Origin: Lacticaseibacillus pantheris DSM 15945 = JCM 12539 = NBRC 106106
Lineage (GTDB): Bacteria; Bacillota; Bacilli; Lactobacillales; Lactobacillaceae
DNA length: 64,000 nt
Assembly (NCBI RefSeq): GCF_001311175.1
Contig: NZ_BBAI01000010.1
Coordinates: forward strand, 1-64,000
Direction: 5' to 3'
Below the pieces are notes generated by a model. That model did no database searches, had not been told where the DNA came from, and worked only from the letters and a program-made list of their open reading frames with translations. The translations under genes and the position numbers were made by a program. Positions 17,411 through 27,621 of this stretch are shown piece after piece. The stretch's first letter is position 1; the number at the start of each line of letters is the position of its first letter.

Positions 17411-19945
17411 AGTGCACGTGGAAGTGCTGTCTGTGGGCCGCCAGGTACTGCCCGGTATGGCCACCAGTGCTCATGGCTACCTGGTATGGTGTACCACTCG
17501 CAACAATTTGTCCACCTTCGCTGCCACCACCTGGCCCCAGATCCAAAACGTAGTCGGCGTTCGCTAACACGTCGAGGTCGTGTTCGATGGCCAGTACGGT
17601 GCCCCCCTGGTCAAGGAGCCGCTGGAACACGCCGAGCAACACCTGCACGTCTAACGGGTGCAAACCAACTGACGGTTCGTCAAAGACGAAGAGGGTACCT
17701 TGCTGACTCCGACCCATGTGCGCTGTGAGCTTGAGGCGCTGCGCCTCACCACCAGACAGGGTGGGCGTACTTTCACCCAAATGTAAGTAGCCTAACCCCA
17801 TGTCGTGCAATGTCTGTAACGTCTTGGCAACCGCGGGGATGTCCGCCAACGTCGTCATGGCGTCATCCACGGACAGGTCGAGGAGGTCAGCAATGCTGTA
17901 GCTGTGCCACTTGACGGTGAGGACGTCAGGGTTGAAGCGTCGCCCGCCACAAGTGGGGCAGGTTTGCTGCATGTCCGGCAGGTACTGAATGTCCAAACTG
18001 ATGACGCCGGTACCGCCACAGGTGGGGCACGCCCCGGCCTTTACGTTGTAAGAAAAGTGGCTCGCGGTATACTGCCGTTCTTTGGCCGCCGGTTGGTCTG
18101 CATACAGAACCCGGAGGTTGTCGAGAATGTTAGTGTAGGTAGCAACCGTCGAGCGAATGTTCTTGCCGACCGGCGTGGCGTCAATGGCTACGACCCGCCG
18201 TACGCCGCCCCGTTGAACATCGCGTACAAAGCTGGGTGCGGGGTGCGCCTTCGTGGCCGTTAGTGCGGGTACAAGGGCGTCGAAGACCAAAGTAGACTTG
18301 CCCGCGCCCGAGAAGCCGCTCACGACGGAGAATTGGTTAACCGGAAAGTCGGCGTGAACGTTGTGCAGGTTGAAGCGATCCGTGACGGTGAGCCCAAAGT
18401 GTTTGTGGAAGTCGTCCTCATGGTTGAGCGCCGTGGGCCGCACGACTAGCTGGGCACTGCCATTAAGAAACGGGCCAATGAGTGAGTGGGGCGCAGCAGC
18501 AACTGCGTCCGGTGTGCCCTGATTGATCAACCGTCCACCTTCCGCACCTGCCGCTGGTCCAATCTCCAAGACTGTATCGGCAGCATTGATAATGGCGGTG
18601 TCGTGGTCCACGACAATCACCGAGTTGCCCTGGTCAACTAGACTGTGCATCACGTCGATTAACCCCTTGACGTTGGCGGGGTGCAAACCAATTGATGGCT
18701 CATCGAGAACGTACAGGACGCCGGTTGTCTGGGTGCGCAGGGTCCGGGAAAGTTGAATGCGTTGCAGTTCCCCAGTGGATAAAGAGGCACCGACCCGCGC
18801 TAGCGTTAAGTAGCCTAACCCCAGTTCAGTGAGAGGACGCATAATTTGGTCCAATTCACTAATGATGTCCTCAGCGAGCGATTGCATGTCCGCGGGTAAC
18901 CATGCGTACACGGTGGGGATGAATTTCCGTAGCTCCGTGAGAGTGAGGTCGCTGACCTCCGCGATGTTCTTACCGGCCAGCTGTTGCGTCAACAACTCGA
19001 CTTTGAACCGTGCCCCGTGACAGGTGGGACACGTGCCAAATTCATAGAAACGGTTAAGGCGCGCAATTGCCCGCTCGTTGGTAGTGGTGGCCATGCTGTC
19101 CTCAACGGCGTTAAAGGCGTTCTCGAACTGCGCGTTGTCCATGTGGAAAATCTTGCCGGTTTTGCTCGGGATGTTGATGGCGTACTTTTTCCGTGGCCCG
19201 TGCCACACCATGTCCTGTTGTTCTTTGGGAAGGTCTTGAAACGGTACGTCAATATTAATGCCAATTTGCTCAGCCACGATGTGCATGAAGTTCCGTCCGG
19301 GTAACCGCCACGACGCCACCGCGCCCTCACGAATAGTTTTCGTGGGGTCGGGGATGAGGCGGTTGGTCGCCAAAGTCTTTGCCTGGCCGGTTCCACCACA
19401 TGTGGGGCAGCGCCCGCGGAATTAAAAGCAAAGTCCTCCGCGGAGTACGCCTGGAAGTGGACACCACATACGGGGCAAATAATCTCGCCCATGTGGCTGA
19501 CGCCGTCATTGGGCCGGTCCATACTTTGCGCAATGCCCAGTGTTGGCGGCACCTGGTGGCCGTTCGGACAGCGGGGTGAACCTAGACGGGAGAACATGAG
19601 GCGCACCACGTTGAGTGCCTCAGTTGTGGTCCCCACGGTCGAACGGATTCCTGGCACCACTGGCCGTTGACGCAAAGCAATGGCGCTAGGAATATGCTCG
19701 ATTGTGTCCACCGCCGCACGACTTGTCTGCCCGAGACGCCGCCGGGTGTACGTCGACAACGCGCTGACGTAACGCCGCATCCCCTCAGCGTAGAGGACGC
19801 CCATAGCCAAAGATGATTTACCCGAACCGCTACGGCCGGTTATGGCGACTAGTTGGTGGAGGGGGATGTCAACGTCAACGTTTTTGAGGTTATTGACGTG
19901 GGCCCCACGCACGGTGATGTTTTGGGGAATCGTGTTATGATGCAT
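17409..19945 (-). CDS. UvrA-like excinuclease-family ATPase, short form (frameshift near 19405)
   Basis: A tandem ABC ATPase of about 845 residues, shorter than canonical UvrA (about 940-950). First ATP site: Walker [12 protein letters not shown], signature [10 protein letters not shown], Walker [15 protein letters not shown]. Second: [20 protein letters not shown] and [13 protein letters not shown]. Zinc-type CPTC pairs are present ([27 protein letters not shown]). Restoring one C in the run near 19405 gives [12 protein letters not shown]. The shorter length suggests the UvrA paralogue class of Gram-positives, linked in some species to drug or DNA-damage tolerance rather than being the main NER UvrA. 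ATG 19945 follows AGAAGG. Divergent from the nitroreductase. Confidence 0.85.
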
Positions 19946-19984
19946 AGATAAACCTTCTAACTATATGAAAGAGTGTGAGTAACT

Positions 19985-20728
19985 TTGAGTAAAATCGAAT
20001 CAGCGGCTTTGCAACACCGTTCCGTCCGCCAGTTTGCGGACGTTGCCCTCAGTGAGGAGCAACTACGGACCCTCGAGGCCATTGCCCAGGCAACGGCTAC
20101 CAGTAAATTTATGCAGCAGTTTAGCCTGATTCGGGTCAGTGACCCGGAATTAAAACGGCAAATTGCGGCCGTAACCACGTATGACTACGTGGCTGGTCCG
20201 GGTCAGCTATACGTCTTCGTGCTGGACCAAGCTCGTAACGTGCGGCTCGTTGAGTCTGTTCATGGTGACTTGCACCAGTTAACCAACTGGGACGCGCTGC
20301 TGGGCTGCGTTTTCGATGCGACTTTGGCCGCCCAAAATATGGTGGCCGCGGCCGAACGCAGCGGGCTGGGCACGGTCTACCTGGGGAGCGTGCTGAACGA
20401 CCCGCGGCGGATGATCGAGTTGTTGCACCTGCCCCGCTACACGTTCCCGTTGTTGGGACTCAAAGTGGGGGTGCCCGCCGACGTCCCGGCAATCAAGCCC
20501 CGGTGGCCCCGGAGCGCCGTGGTTGGGGTGGACAAGTACCCACATATTGATGCAGAGGCACTACGCGACTATGATACCACTATCAAAAAGTACTACGCTG
20601 GCCGGGCCACGAACGCGAAGGATAATACCTACACGCAATACATTCAGCAGCACCTGGTCGATAGTATGCACCACCGCGACGACATTGGGGCAATTTTACG
20701 GGCTCAGGGTTTCGACCTACCACAATAA
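19985..20728 (+). CDS. NADPH-dependent nitroreductase family oxidoreductase
   Basis: FMN-dependent reductase of 247 residues, NfsA/Frp type. The N-terminal HRSVRQFAD is the signature FMN-phosphate contact. DATLAAQNMVAAAERSGLGT and YLGSVLNDP are conserved, and FPLLGLKVGVP is the C-terminal core strand. It acts in the cytoplasm on nitro-compounds, flavin or quinones. The TTG start at 19985 has only a weak purine-rich site. Only 39 bases separate it from the divergent UvrA-like gene, so the promoters overlap. Confidence 0.85.
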   Translation: MSKIESAALQHRSVRQFADVALSEEQLRTLEAIAQATATSKFMQQFSLIRVSDPELKRQIAAVTTYDYVAGPGQLYVFVLDQARNVRLVESVHGDLHQLTNWDALLGCVFDATLAAQNMVAAAERSGLGTVYLGSVLNDPRRMIELLHLPRYTFPLLGLKVGVPADVPAIKPRWPRSAVVGVDKYPHIDAEALRDYDTTIKKYYAGRATNAKDNTYTQYIQQHLVDSMHHRDDIGAILRAQGFDLPQ

Positions 20729-20900
20729 GCGTGACCAAAAGCGAATCAACGCTTACCACTATTAGACAACAAAATGCTAAATTTTGCGTTGAGAATCGCC
20801 AAATTACGCCTCAAGTATGATGAGTTTAGCCGTAAATTCGGTATGCTGTTATATGTAGGTAATAATATCGATGACACGCTAGCTATCTGGGGGCAGTGTT

Positions 20901-21591
20901 TTGAAAAAAAATTTTATTGGTGGACGATGAGGACAGCATGATTACCTTTTTGCGTCCCGAATTACAATTTGAAGGTTACGCCGTGGAAGTTGCCAACGAC
21001 GGGTTAACGGCGTGGGATACGTTCAACCACGATCAATCGAGTATCGACCTGATCATCTTGGACTGGATGTTACCGCGACTGGACGGCCTCGAGGTGATGC
21101 GGCGTATTCGCAAAGTGAGCGATATTCCCATCATCATGATGACTGCCCGTGATTATGTGGGCGACCGGGTCGCCGGCCTGGATAACGGCGCCGACGACTA
21201 CATCACCAAACCGTTTGAGATTGAGGAGTTGTTAGCCCGTATCCGCGTCATTTTGCGGCGCGAGGACCGGCGGGGTGGCAAACGCCAGTTGCAGGTGGCT
21301 AACTTGGTGCTGGATACGAAATCCCGGCAGGCAACCGCGGACGGTGTGAGCGTGCAGCTGACCCAACGTGAGGCGGCACTGCTGGCGGTGCTGATGCGCA
21401 AAGTCGGTGAGACCATGACGCGCGACGAACTCTTGGACGCGGTTTGGGGTGACAGCTTTGAGGGTCAGGTTAACATTGTAGATGTGTACATTCGTTACCT
21501 GCGCACCAAGATGAAGGACTTCGCGGACGTGCCGCGGATTCAGACCATCCGTGGTGTGGGCTACACGTTGCCGAGCGAGGTGACCGCGTGA
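20901..21591 (+). CDS. OmpR/PhoB-family response regulator (frameshift in the 5' A-run)
   Basis: DNA-binding regulator of about 229 residues. TTG 20901 followed by one A fewer in the run at 20904-20911 gives MKKILLVDDEDSM. The receiver domain has the acidic pocket DDE, the phosphoacceptor Asp in LIILDWMLPRLDG and Lys in DYITKPFEIEELLARI. The C-terminal winged helix includes LTQREAALL and VDVYIRYLRTK. The stop overlaps the kinase start (GTGA). It lies immediately upstream of dltX, as dltRS does in streptococci, so control of dlt is plausible. Confidence 0.9.
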
Positions 21592-22991
21592 GGCGCCGCG
21601 CACGGCCGACGACTAGTTCGGGGCGGATGGCGCGGGCATACGCCACTTTGCTCATCTCCCTGATGGTGGTGGTCGGATTTGCGACCATTACGGTGGTTGG
21701 TATTAACATGGTCCACAGCCGTTACGAGAATACGGCCAACACCATGACGGCCCTGAAGCGCTCCTTCGCGGCGGACGATAAACCCGATTGGGATTATTGG
21801 ACGGCCACCAGCTCGCTCAATACCAGCACAACGTTTGTCCGCGTGCGGGCCTACCGCGGTGATAAGCACGTCCGGACCTTCTACTCCCGGCATACACGTA
21901 GGTTTTTGCGTGACGATTGGCGGAGTGCCCGGCTACTGAAGAACATCAACATCCGTTACCAGAGCAAAGTGGGTGTGTATTACCGGGCGTCATCCTGGAA
22001 TCAACGTGATGGTGAGGACGTGCATTACGAGATTTGGGTCAGCCTGAATAACGTGTTGGCACTGTTCCGAACGCTGTTTGTGACCATTGTGGGTATCACC
22101 ATTATGGGGCTGGCGATTGGGATCCCCGTAATTTACGTACTGGCCCGCAAACTCAACGAACCGTTGTTGGGGCTGACCACGGCCGCGCAAAACATTGTTA
22201 ATGCCGATCAGACTAATTATCAGGAAACGCTGCCGGTTCCGGACACGCCGGATGAAGTGCATAATCTCAGCATTGAGTTTAACCGGCTACTCCAGTCGTT
22301 GAACCAACAAGTGTTGCGTAACCGCCAGTTTGTGTCTGACGCGTCGCACGAGCTGCGCACCCCGATTGCGGGCATTCGCGGGCACGTGGCGCTGGTGCAA
22401 CGGCATGGACGGGACCATCCGGAGATTATTCCCGACTCACTGACTGCGATTGACGGGGAATCACTCAAGATGCAGCACTTGATTGAGAGTTTGTTGCAGC
22501 TGTCCCGGATGGATCAGGCAGAGTTGCAGCGGAGCAACGTCGATTTGGTCTCCGTGATTAGCAAAGGTGTGGCGCAACTGCAGCCGCAGGTGTCGCAGAC
22601 CATCCGGCTACAGGTTCCGGCCCACGCGGAAGCGTACGTCAATGCCGACAGCGTTGACCAGATTTTGTCAGCATTGGTCATGAACGCGCACAAGTACTCG
22701 GCTGCTGACTCCGTGATTGACGTGGTGCTACTTGAAACGGGACCTCGCGTGACGTTGATGGTGAGTGATAACGGTGTGGGTATCCCCGACGACGAGAAGC
22801 CCAAGGTGTTCGACCGGTTCTACCGGGTGGATTCCTCGCGGTCAAAGAAGGTGGCGGGCACCGGTCTGGGTTTGGCAATCGTACAGAAGATTGTGGAGCT
22901 TAATGACGGCGACGTTACGATTGCAGATAACAAGCCACGGGGCACGCGGTTTGTGGTGACGTTACCTGGTAAAAACGAAAACGTTATCTGA
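21588..22991 (+). CDS. Sensor histidine kinase (ArlS/DltS-like arrangement)
   Basis: Membrane kinase of 467 residues. It has two transmembrane helices (about 18-40 and 160-185) around an extracytoplasmic domain of about 120 residues, a HAMP region (LNEPLLGLTTAAQNI) and the H-box SDASHELRTPIAGIRGHV. N-box MNAHKYSA, G1 DNGVGIPDDEKPKVFDRFYR and G2 GTGLGLAIV complete the ATPase. It starts at GTG 21588, overlapping the regulator. The ligand is unknown; cell-envelope charge or antimicrobial peptides would fit the adjacent dlt operon. Confidence 0.9.
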   Translation: MRRRARPTTSSGRMARAYATLLISLMVVVGFATITVVGINMVHSRYENTANTMTALKRSFAADDKPDWDYWTATSSLNTSTTFVRVRAYRGDKHVRTFYSRHTRRFLRDDWRSARLLKNINIRYQSKVGVYYRASSWNQRDGEDVHYEIWVSLNNVLALFRTLFVTIVGITIMGLAIGIPVIYVLARKLNEPLLGLTTAAQNIVNADQTNYQETLPVPDTPDEVHNLSIEFNRLLQSLNQQVLRNRQFVSDASHELRTPIAGIRGHVALVQRHGRDHPEIIPDSLTAIDGESLKMQHLIESLLQLSRMDQAELQRSNVDLVSVISKGVAQLQPQVSQTIRLQVPAHAEAYVNADSVDQILSALVMNAHKYSAADSVIDVVLLETGPRVTLMVSDNGVGIPDDEKPKVFDRFYRVDSSRSKKVAGTGLGLAIVQKIVELNDGDVTIADNKPRGTRFVVTLPGKNENVI

Positions 22992-23027
22992 GAAATTCTC
23001 ATCTTAAGTTTAGAACTTATAGGTAGC

Positions 23028-23075
23028 GGGCTTCGAGAGTATCTCCTTACAATGGAGGTAAGCTCGGAGCCTATT
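23028..23075 (+). terminator. Hairpin between the kinase gene and dltX (terminator or attenuator)
   Basis: GGGCTTCGAG pairs with CTCGGAGCCT around a loop with CTCCTTAC / GGAGG complementarity, followed by TATTTATTT. It may end the two-component transcript or partly attenuate dlt expression. Confidence 0.45.
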
Positions 23076-23125
23076 TATTTGGCGCCAAAACTAGAGCGAC
23101 GCATTTAACATGACGCGTGAAGAGG

Positions 23126-23281
23126 GTGACGACAACGCAACGTATTCGGCAGTGGTTGGCACGACCAACCGTTTCGTTTATAGCCCGCACGGTTCTGTAC
23201 TTACTCATCATGCTGTTGCTGGTGTACTTGTACAGCTACCGGGGGATTAGTAATAGCCATTTTATTTATAACGAATTTTAG
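23126..23281 (+). CDS. dltX: D-alanyl-lipoteichoic acid biosynthesis small membrane protein DltX
   Basis: 51-residue single-span membrane protein, normally the first gene of lactobacillar dlt operons, thought to help the DltB/C/D relay at the membrane. The basic N-terminus TTTQRIRQWLARP, the hydrophobic core VLYLLIMLLLVYLYSY and the highly conserved C-terminal FIYNEF are all present. The start is uncertain: GTG 23126 or the in-frame GTG at 23117, both with poorly spaced purine-rich sites. dltA follows after 83 bases. Confidence 0.85.
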   Translation: MTTTQRIRQWLARPTVSFIARTVLYLLIMLLLVYLYSYRGISNSHFIYNEF

Positions 23282-23364
23282 TGTGTGACGGCCCCGCCAC
23301 CGATGTCGATGGTGGTTGCAGCAACGCACACAGTAATTTTACCTAACGAAAAAGGAGCGGCACA

Positions 23365-24879
23365 ATGACAAACATTGTAGCGACCATTGACCAACTGGCG
23401 GCCAAGTATCCTAACCGGATTGCCTATGACAACCTGGGTCACATTAACACGTATGGCGAGCTGAAGCAGTATAGTGATGCATTGGCGGACTACATTATGG
23501 CCCGCAACTTACCGGCCCAGTCACCCATCATGGTGTACTGTGACCAAACCTTTACCAGCGTAGCCACATTTCTCGGGTGCGTGAAATCCGGGCACCCGTA
23601 CATTCCCGTGGATACCCACTCGCCCAACGACCGGCTGACCATGATTAACGCGATCGCGCAGCCCAGTCTGGTGATTGCGGTGCAAGATCTGCCGATCGAT
23701 CTAGACGTGGATACCGTCAGCGCTGTAGCTTTGAAGCTCATTTTGAATACGCCCGACACCCAGGTACGACCACAATACGTGGCTGGTGATGAGACGTTCT
23801 ACATCATCTTTACGTCCGGGACGACGGGTCAGCCCAAGGGTGTACAGATTAGTCACGATAACCTACAAAGTTTCACTGACTGGATGGCTACCTTTGAGCT
23901 CCCCGATACGCCCATCAGCCTCTCGCAGGCGCCGTATTCATTTGACCTGTCCGTGATGGACTTGTACCCGACGTTATTGGCCGGCGGCACGGTGCGCGTG
24001 CTGCCACGCGAAACGACGGAAAACTTGAAGGACTTATTCATGGCTTTGCCACAGGTACCCGTCAACGTGTGGGTTTCCACACCATCGTTCATGGACATTT
24101 GCTTGATGGAACCCAAGTTTGACGCGGCGCACTATCCCGACCTGACCCACATCTTCTTCTGTGGGGAGGAGCTGACCCACCAGACCGCGGCCAAGGTGCT
24201 AGCACGCTTCCCCGATGTGCGGCTGTTTAACACGTACGGGCCCACCGAAGCGACCGTAGCGGTATCCGCAATTCAGGTTACTCAGGCCGTTTTGGATCAA
24301 TACGACCGGTTGCCGATTGGTTACGCCAAAGCGGATACGCAGATTACACTCGTTCCGGGCACGGAGCGGACGGTTAACGGCCAGACTGAGGGCGAGCTAC
24401 TGCTTACGGGTCCCAGCGTTTCGCGCGGATACCTCAACCGTCCCGACAAAACCGCGGCGGTGTTTGAGCAAAGTAACGGCCAGCAGTCCTACCATACGGG
24501 GGACTTGGGCTTTATTGCGGAGGACGGTCTAGTGTTCTACCGCGGGCGCACCGACTTTCAGATTAAACTCAACGGTTACCGTATCGAGTTGGAAGAGGTG
24601 AACCACTTCCTCAACCAGGTGCCGTGGATTGAGCACGGGGTGGCGGTGCCACAGTACGACCGCAACCACAAGGTCCGGCAACTCCTGGCGTACGTAGTGT
24701 TGGATGAGGGGCAGTTTGAGGACCACATCAGCGCTACTAAGGCGACCAAGGAGTACTTAGGTAGCCGTATGATGAGCTACATGTTACCGCAGCGGTTTGT
24801 ATACCGCGACGAGTTACCAATGACCGCTAACGGGAAGGTGGCCATTAAGCAACTAATTGGTGAGGCGAACCCATCATGA
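23365..24879 (+). CDS. dltA: D-alanine--poly(phosphoribitol) ligase subunit 1 (D-alanine:carrier ligase)
   Basis: Cytoplasmic adenylating enzyme of 504 residues that activates D-alanine with ATP and loads it onto DltC. Adenylation-domain motifs are visible: FTSGTTGQPKGVQIS (P-loop, about 150-165), NTYGPTEATV (about 290-300), YHTGDLGF, GRTDFQIKLNGYRIELEE and the catalytic Lys near ANGKVAI at the C-terminus. ATG 23365 follows AAAGGAGC. The stop overlaps dltB by four bases (ATGA). Confidence 0.97.
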   Translation: MTNIVATIDQLAAKYPNRIAYDNLGHINTYGELKQYSDALADYIMARNLPAQSPIMVYCDQTFTSVATFLGCVKSGHPYIPVDTHSPNDRLTMINAIAQPSLVIAVQDLPIDLDVDTVSAVALKLILNTPDTQVRPQYVAGDETFYIIFTSGTTGQPKGVQISHDNLQSFTDWMATFELPDTPISLSQAPYSFDLSVMDLYPTLLAGGTVRVLPRETTENLKDLFMALPQVPVNVWVSTPSFMDICLMEPKFDAAHYPDLTHIFFCGEELTHQTAAKVLARFPDVRLFNTYGPTEATVAVSAIQVTQAVLDQYDRLPIGYAKADTQITLVPGTERTVNGQTEGELLLTGPSVSRGYLNRPDKTAAVFEQSNGQQSYHTGDLGFIAEDGLVFYRGRTDFQIKLNGYRIELEEVNHFLNQVPWIEHGVAVPQYDRNHKVRQLLAYVVLDEGQFEDHISATKATKEYLGSRMMSYMLPQRFVYRDELPMTANGKVAIKQLIGEANPS

Positions 24880-26102
24880 TTAACGTACAGCCATACGCCA
24901 ACCCCATGTACTTTGTTTGGCTCGTCCTGGCGCTGATTCCGCTCATGGTGGGCCTGTTCTACGGCCGGCGTTTGCAAATATACGAAGCCATTTTGAGTGC
25001 GGCGGTGCTCGTGCTCATCTTTGGCGGCAACAAGTGGCACCAGGGCGTGGCCTTGATTGTGTACATGATCTGGCAGGTCGTCCTGGTGCAGGTATATGCG
25101 CGTTATCGTCGGCAGCATAACGCTACGTGGGTGTTTATCGTTACCGTAATCGTCAGCATCATCCCGTTGGTGCTGGTCAAGTTAACCCCAGCGATTACTG
25201 GAGGGCACAACTCGTGGTGGGGCTTCCTGGGTGTCAGTTACCTATCGTTTAAGGCCGTCCAGGTCATTATGGAATTACGTGACGCAACCATTAAAACGAT
25301 GCCTATTTGGGACTTTGTGCGGTTCCTGTTGTTCTTCCCTACAGTTTCGTCGGGACCGATTGACCGATTCCGCCGCTTCCAGAAGGATTACACCGAGGCG
25401 CCGAGCCAGTCCGACTACCTGTATATGGTGGGCAAAGGGGTGCACAGCATCTTCTTGGGCCTGCTGTACAAGTTTGTGCTTGGCTACCTCTTTGGTTCGG
25501 TCATGCTGCCGTCCGTGGCGCAAGCGGCACTGGCGCAGCGAGGTGCATTCTTTGGCCTCGGATTATCGTGGCCGCTCGTCGGTTATATGTATGTGTACAG
25601 CATGTATTTGTTCTTCGACTTTGCGGGCTACAGCCTGTTCGCCGTCGGGGTCAGCAACCTTATGGGCATCGACACGCCGGTGAACTTTAACCAGCCGTTT
25701 AGGGCCCTGAACATCAAGGACTTTTGGAACCGTTGGCACATGACCCTATCGTTCTGGTTCCGCGACTTTGTGTTTATGCGGACAACCTTCTTCATCATGA
25801 AGCATAAGTTGGTGAAGAACCGCGTGCACGTGTCACAGGTTGCTTACCTGGTGAACTTTCTGATCATGGGCTTCTGGCACGGTGTGACTTGGTATTACAT
25901 CGTGTACGGCCTGTTCCATGCCGGCGCGATTATCATTAACGATATCTGGCTGCGGTACAAGAAACGACATCGCAAGCAACTACCGCACAACCGCTGGACC
26001 CAGGCTTTAGCCATCGTGGTGACGTTTAACGTCGTCTGCTTCAGCTTCTTAATATTCTCAGGATTCTTAAATACACTTTGGTTTACACACGGAATGAGGT
26101 AA
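24876..26102 (+). CDS. dltB: D-alanyl transfer membrane protein DltB (MBOAT family)
   Basis: Multi-pass membrane O-acyltransferase of 408 residues that passes D-alanine from DltC across the membrane. FFPTVSSGPIDRFRRF and NRWHMTLSFWFRDFVF are MBOAT signatures. The invariant His lies in IMGFWHGVTWYYIVYG. About 11 hydrophobic segments are seen. It overlaps dltA and is followed after 6 bases by dltC. Confidence 0.96.
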   Translation: MINVQPYANPMYFVWLVLALIPLMVGLFYGRRLQIYEAILSAAVLVLIFGGNKWHQGVALIVYMIWQVVLVQVYARYRRQHNATWVFIVTVIVSIIPLVLVKLTPAITGGHNSWWGFLGVSYLSFKAVQVIMELRDATIKTMPIWDFVRFLLFFPTVSSGPIDRFRRFQKDYTEAPSQSDYLYMVGKGVHSIFLGLLYKFVLGYLFGSVMLPSVAQAALAQRGAFFGLGLSWPLVGYMYVYSMYLFFDFAGYSLFAVGVSNLMGIDTPVNFNQPFRALNIKDFWNRWHMTLSFWFRDFVFMRTTFFIMKHKLVKNRVHVSQVAYLVNFLIMGFWHGVTWYYIVYGLFHAGAIIINDIWLRYKKRHRKQLPHNRWTQALAIVVTFNVVCFSFLIFSGFLNTLWFTHGMR

Positions 26103-26108
26103 ATAATA

Positions 26109-26345
26109 ATGGATGCAAAGGCAACAGTTTTAGCAATTTTAGAGGACTTAACGGGTGAAGACGTGAGTGGTGACATGAACGTTAACCTCTTTGATACGGC
26201 GTTGATGGACTCCATGGACACCGTCCAACTGGTGTTGGAACTAACCAACCAGCTGGATATCGATATTCCCGTTTCTGAATTCGACCGGTCACAGTGGGAC
26301 ACGCCACAGAAGATTGTTGACCAGGTTGAGGCCAAGCTACAATGA
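26109..26345 (+). CDS. dltC: D-alanyl carrier protein
   Basis: 78-residue acyl-carrier-like protein. The phosphopantetheine site is Ser in [10 protein letters not shown] (about residue 37). It is loaded with D-alanine by DltA and docks on DltB. Conversion to the holo form needs a 4'-phosphopantetheinyl transferase; acpS at 42274 is a candidate. The stop overlaps dltD by four bases. Confidence 0.96.
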   Translation: MDAKATVLAILEDLTGEDVSGDMNVNLFDTALMDSMDTVQLVLELTNQLDIDIPVSEFDRSQWDTPQKIVDQVEAKLQ

Positions 26346-27621
26346 GTAGCCGGCGCAAGTTATGGCACATTCTCGGCCCGGTCATTATTGCCGGTGCCTT
26401 GCTGGCGGGTGGCCTCGTCATACCGTGGCATTATGGTCCCTTGAGCCAGTCCACGGTTAATCGCGCCGCCGTGTCGATGTCGCCCGACGTGTTCTTGGGT
26501 GAACGCATCAAACGGCAGGCAGTGAGCGAGGGGTACGTACCGTTTATGGGGTCCTCAGAGTTATCCCGCATGGATCCGTTGCACCCGTCCGTGTTGGCGA
26601 CGAAGTACAAGCGTAATTACCGGCCGCTCCTCATGGGGGCACCAGGTACGCAGTCGTTGACCCAGTTTTTGAGCAGCCAGACTCTGTTAGCGCATAAGGC
26701 CCCCAGCAAAGTGGTGTTTATCGTGTCCCCACAGTGGTTCACGCCCAAGGGACAACAGGCATCCGCGTTTGACTACTATTATTCACCTTTGGATACGATT
26801 GTTTGGTTACAGCATGCACACAACACCGCTGCAAACCGTTATGCGGCTCAACGCATCTTGAGTATGCCCTCCGGTAAGAACGGCGGGGTGATTGCAGATG
26901 CGCTACTGCGTATTGCGGCTGGGCAAAAGTTGACCACGAACCAGCGGCGGTTACTGCTATCCGCCGACAAATATTAACCAATGAGGATGCACTATTCTCG
27001 CGGTTCCAGCTGCGGAATAACTTGCCGCGGATTGATAAGGCTGCCAAGCAGTTACCCGCTCACGATAACGTGCAGGAGTTAACGCAGCGGGCCAACGAGC
27101 TGGGCAAGGCCGGTACTCGGGGCAACGAGTTGGGCATCGACAGCCACTTTTTCCGTGAGCGCTTGGGGCACGGTCAGTTGGGCAGACTACGTGGGAGCCA
27201 GAGCGGCTACGATTACCGGCAGTCGCCGGAGTATAGTGACCTCGAACTTGTGCTAAACCAGTTTGCCGAGCATAACACCCAGGTTCTGTTTGTCATTCCG
27301 CCGGTTAACGGCCGCTGGGCGCGGTACACGGGACTATCCCAAAGCATGATGCAGCAGACCGTGGCTAAGATTAAGTACCAATTGTCTTCCCAAGGTTTCA
27401 ATCACGTACTCGATTTGAGCCGTGATGGTGATGAGCAATACTTTATGCAGGACACGATTCACTTAGGTTGGCGCGGCTGGCTGGCAGTGGATGGGGCGGT
27501 GAAACCGTTCTTGGAACAGAAACAGGTTGAGCCGCAATACAACATTCAAAATCGCTTCCTGACGAAGACCTGGCAGCAGACGCTGTCACCGACGGGGGTG
27601 GGCGTAAATGGGCGGCAGTAA
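26342..27621 (+). CDS. dltD: D-alanyl-lipoteichoic acid biosynthesis protein DltD (frameshift near 26975)
   Basis: Membrane-anchored extracellular SGNH-like protein of about 426 residues that completes D-alanine transfer to teichoic acid. The N-terminal anchor is [19 protein letters not shown]. The nucleophile Ser is in [18 protein letters not shown] (about residue 60) and the Asp/His pair in [10 protein letters not shown] near the C-terminus. The frame changes near 26975 and the sequence continues as [17 protein letters not shown], so a single indel explains the break. The end overlaps the next gene by 14 bases. Confidence 0.93.

Noticed and set aside
17409-19945. Main nucleotide-excision-repair UvrA
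   Set aside because: It is about 100 residues shorter than canonical UvrA and is not beside uvrB; the short paralogue class is a better fit.
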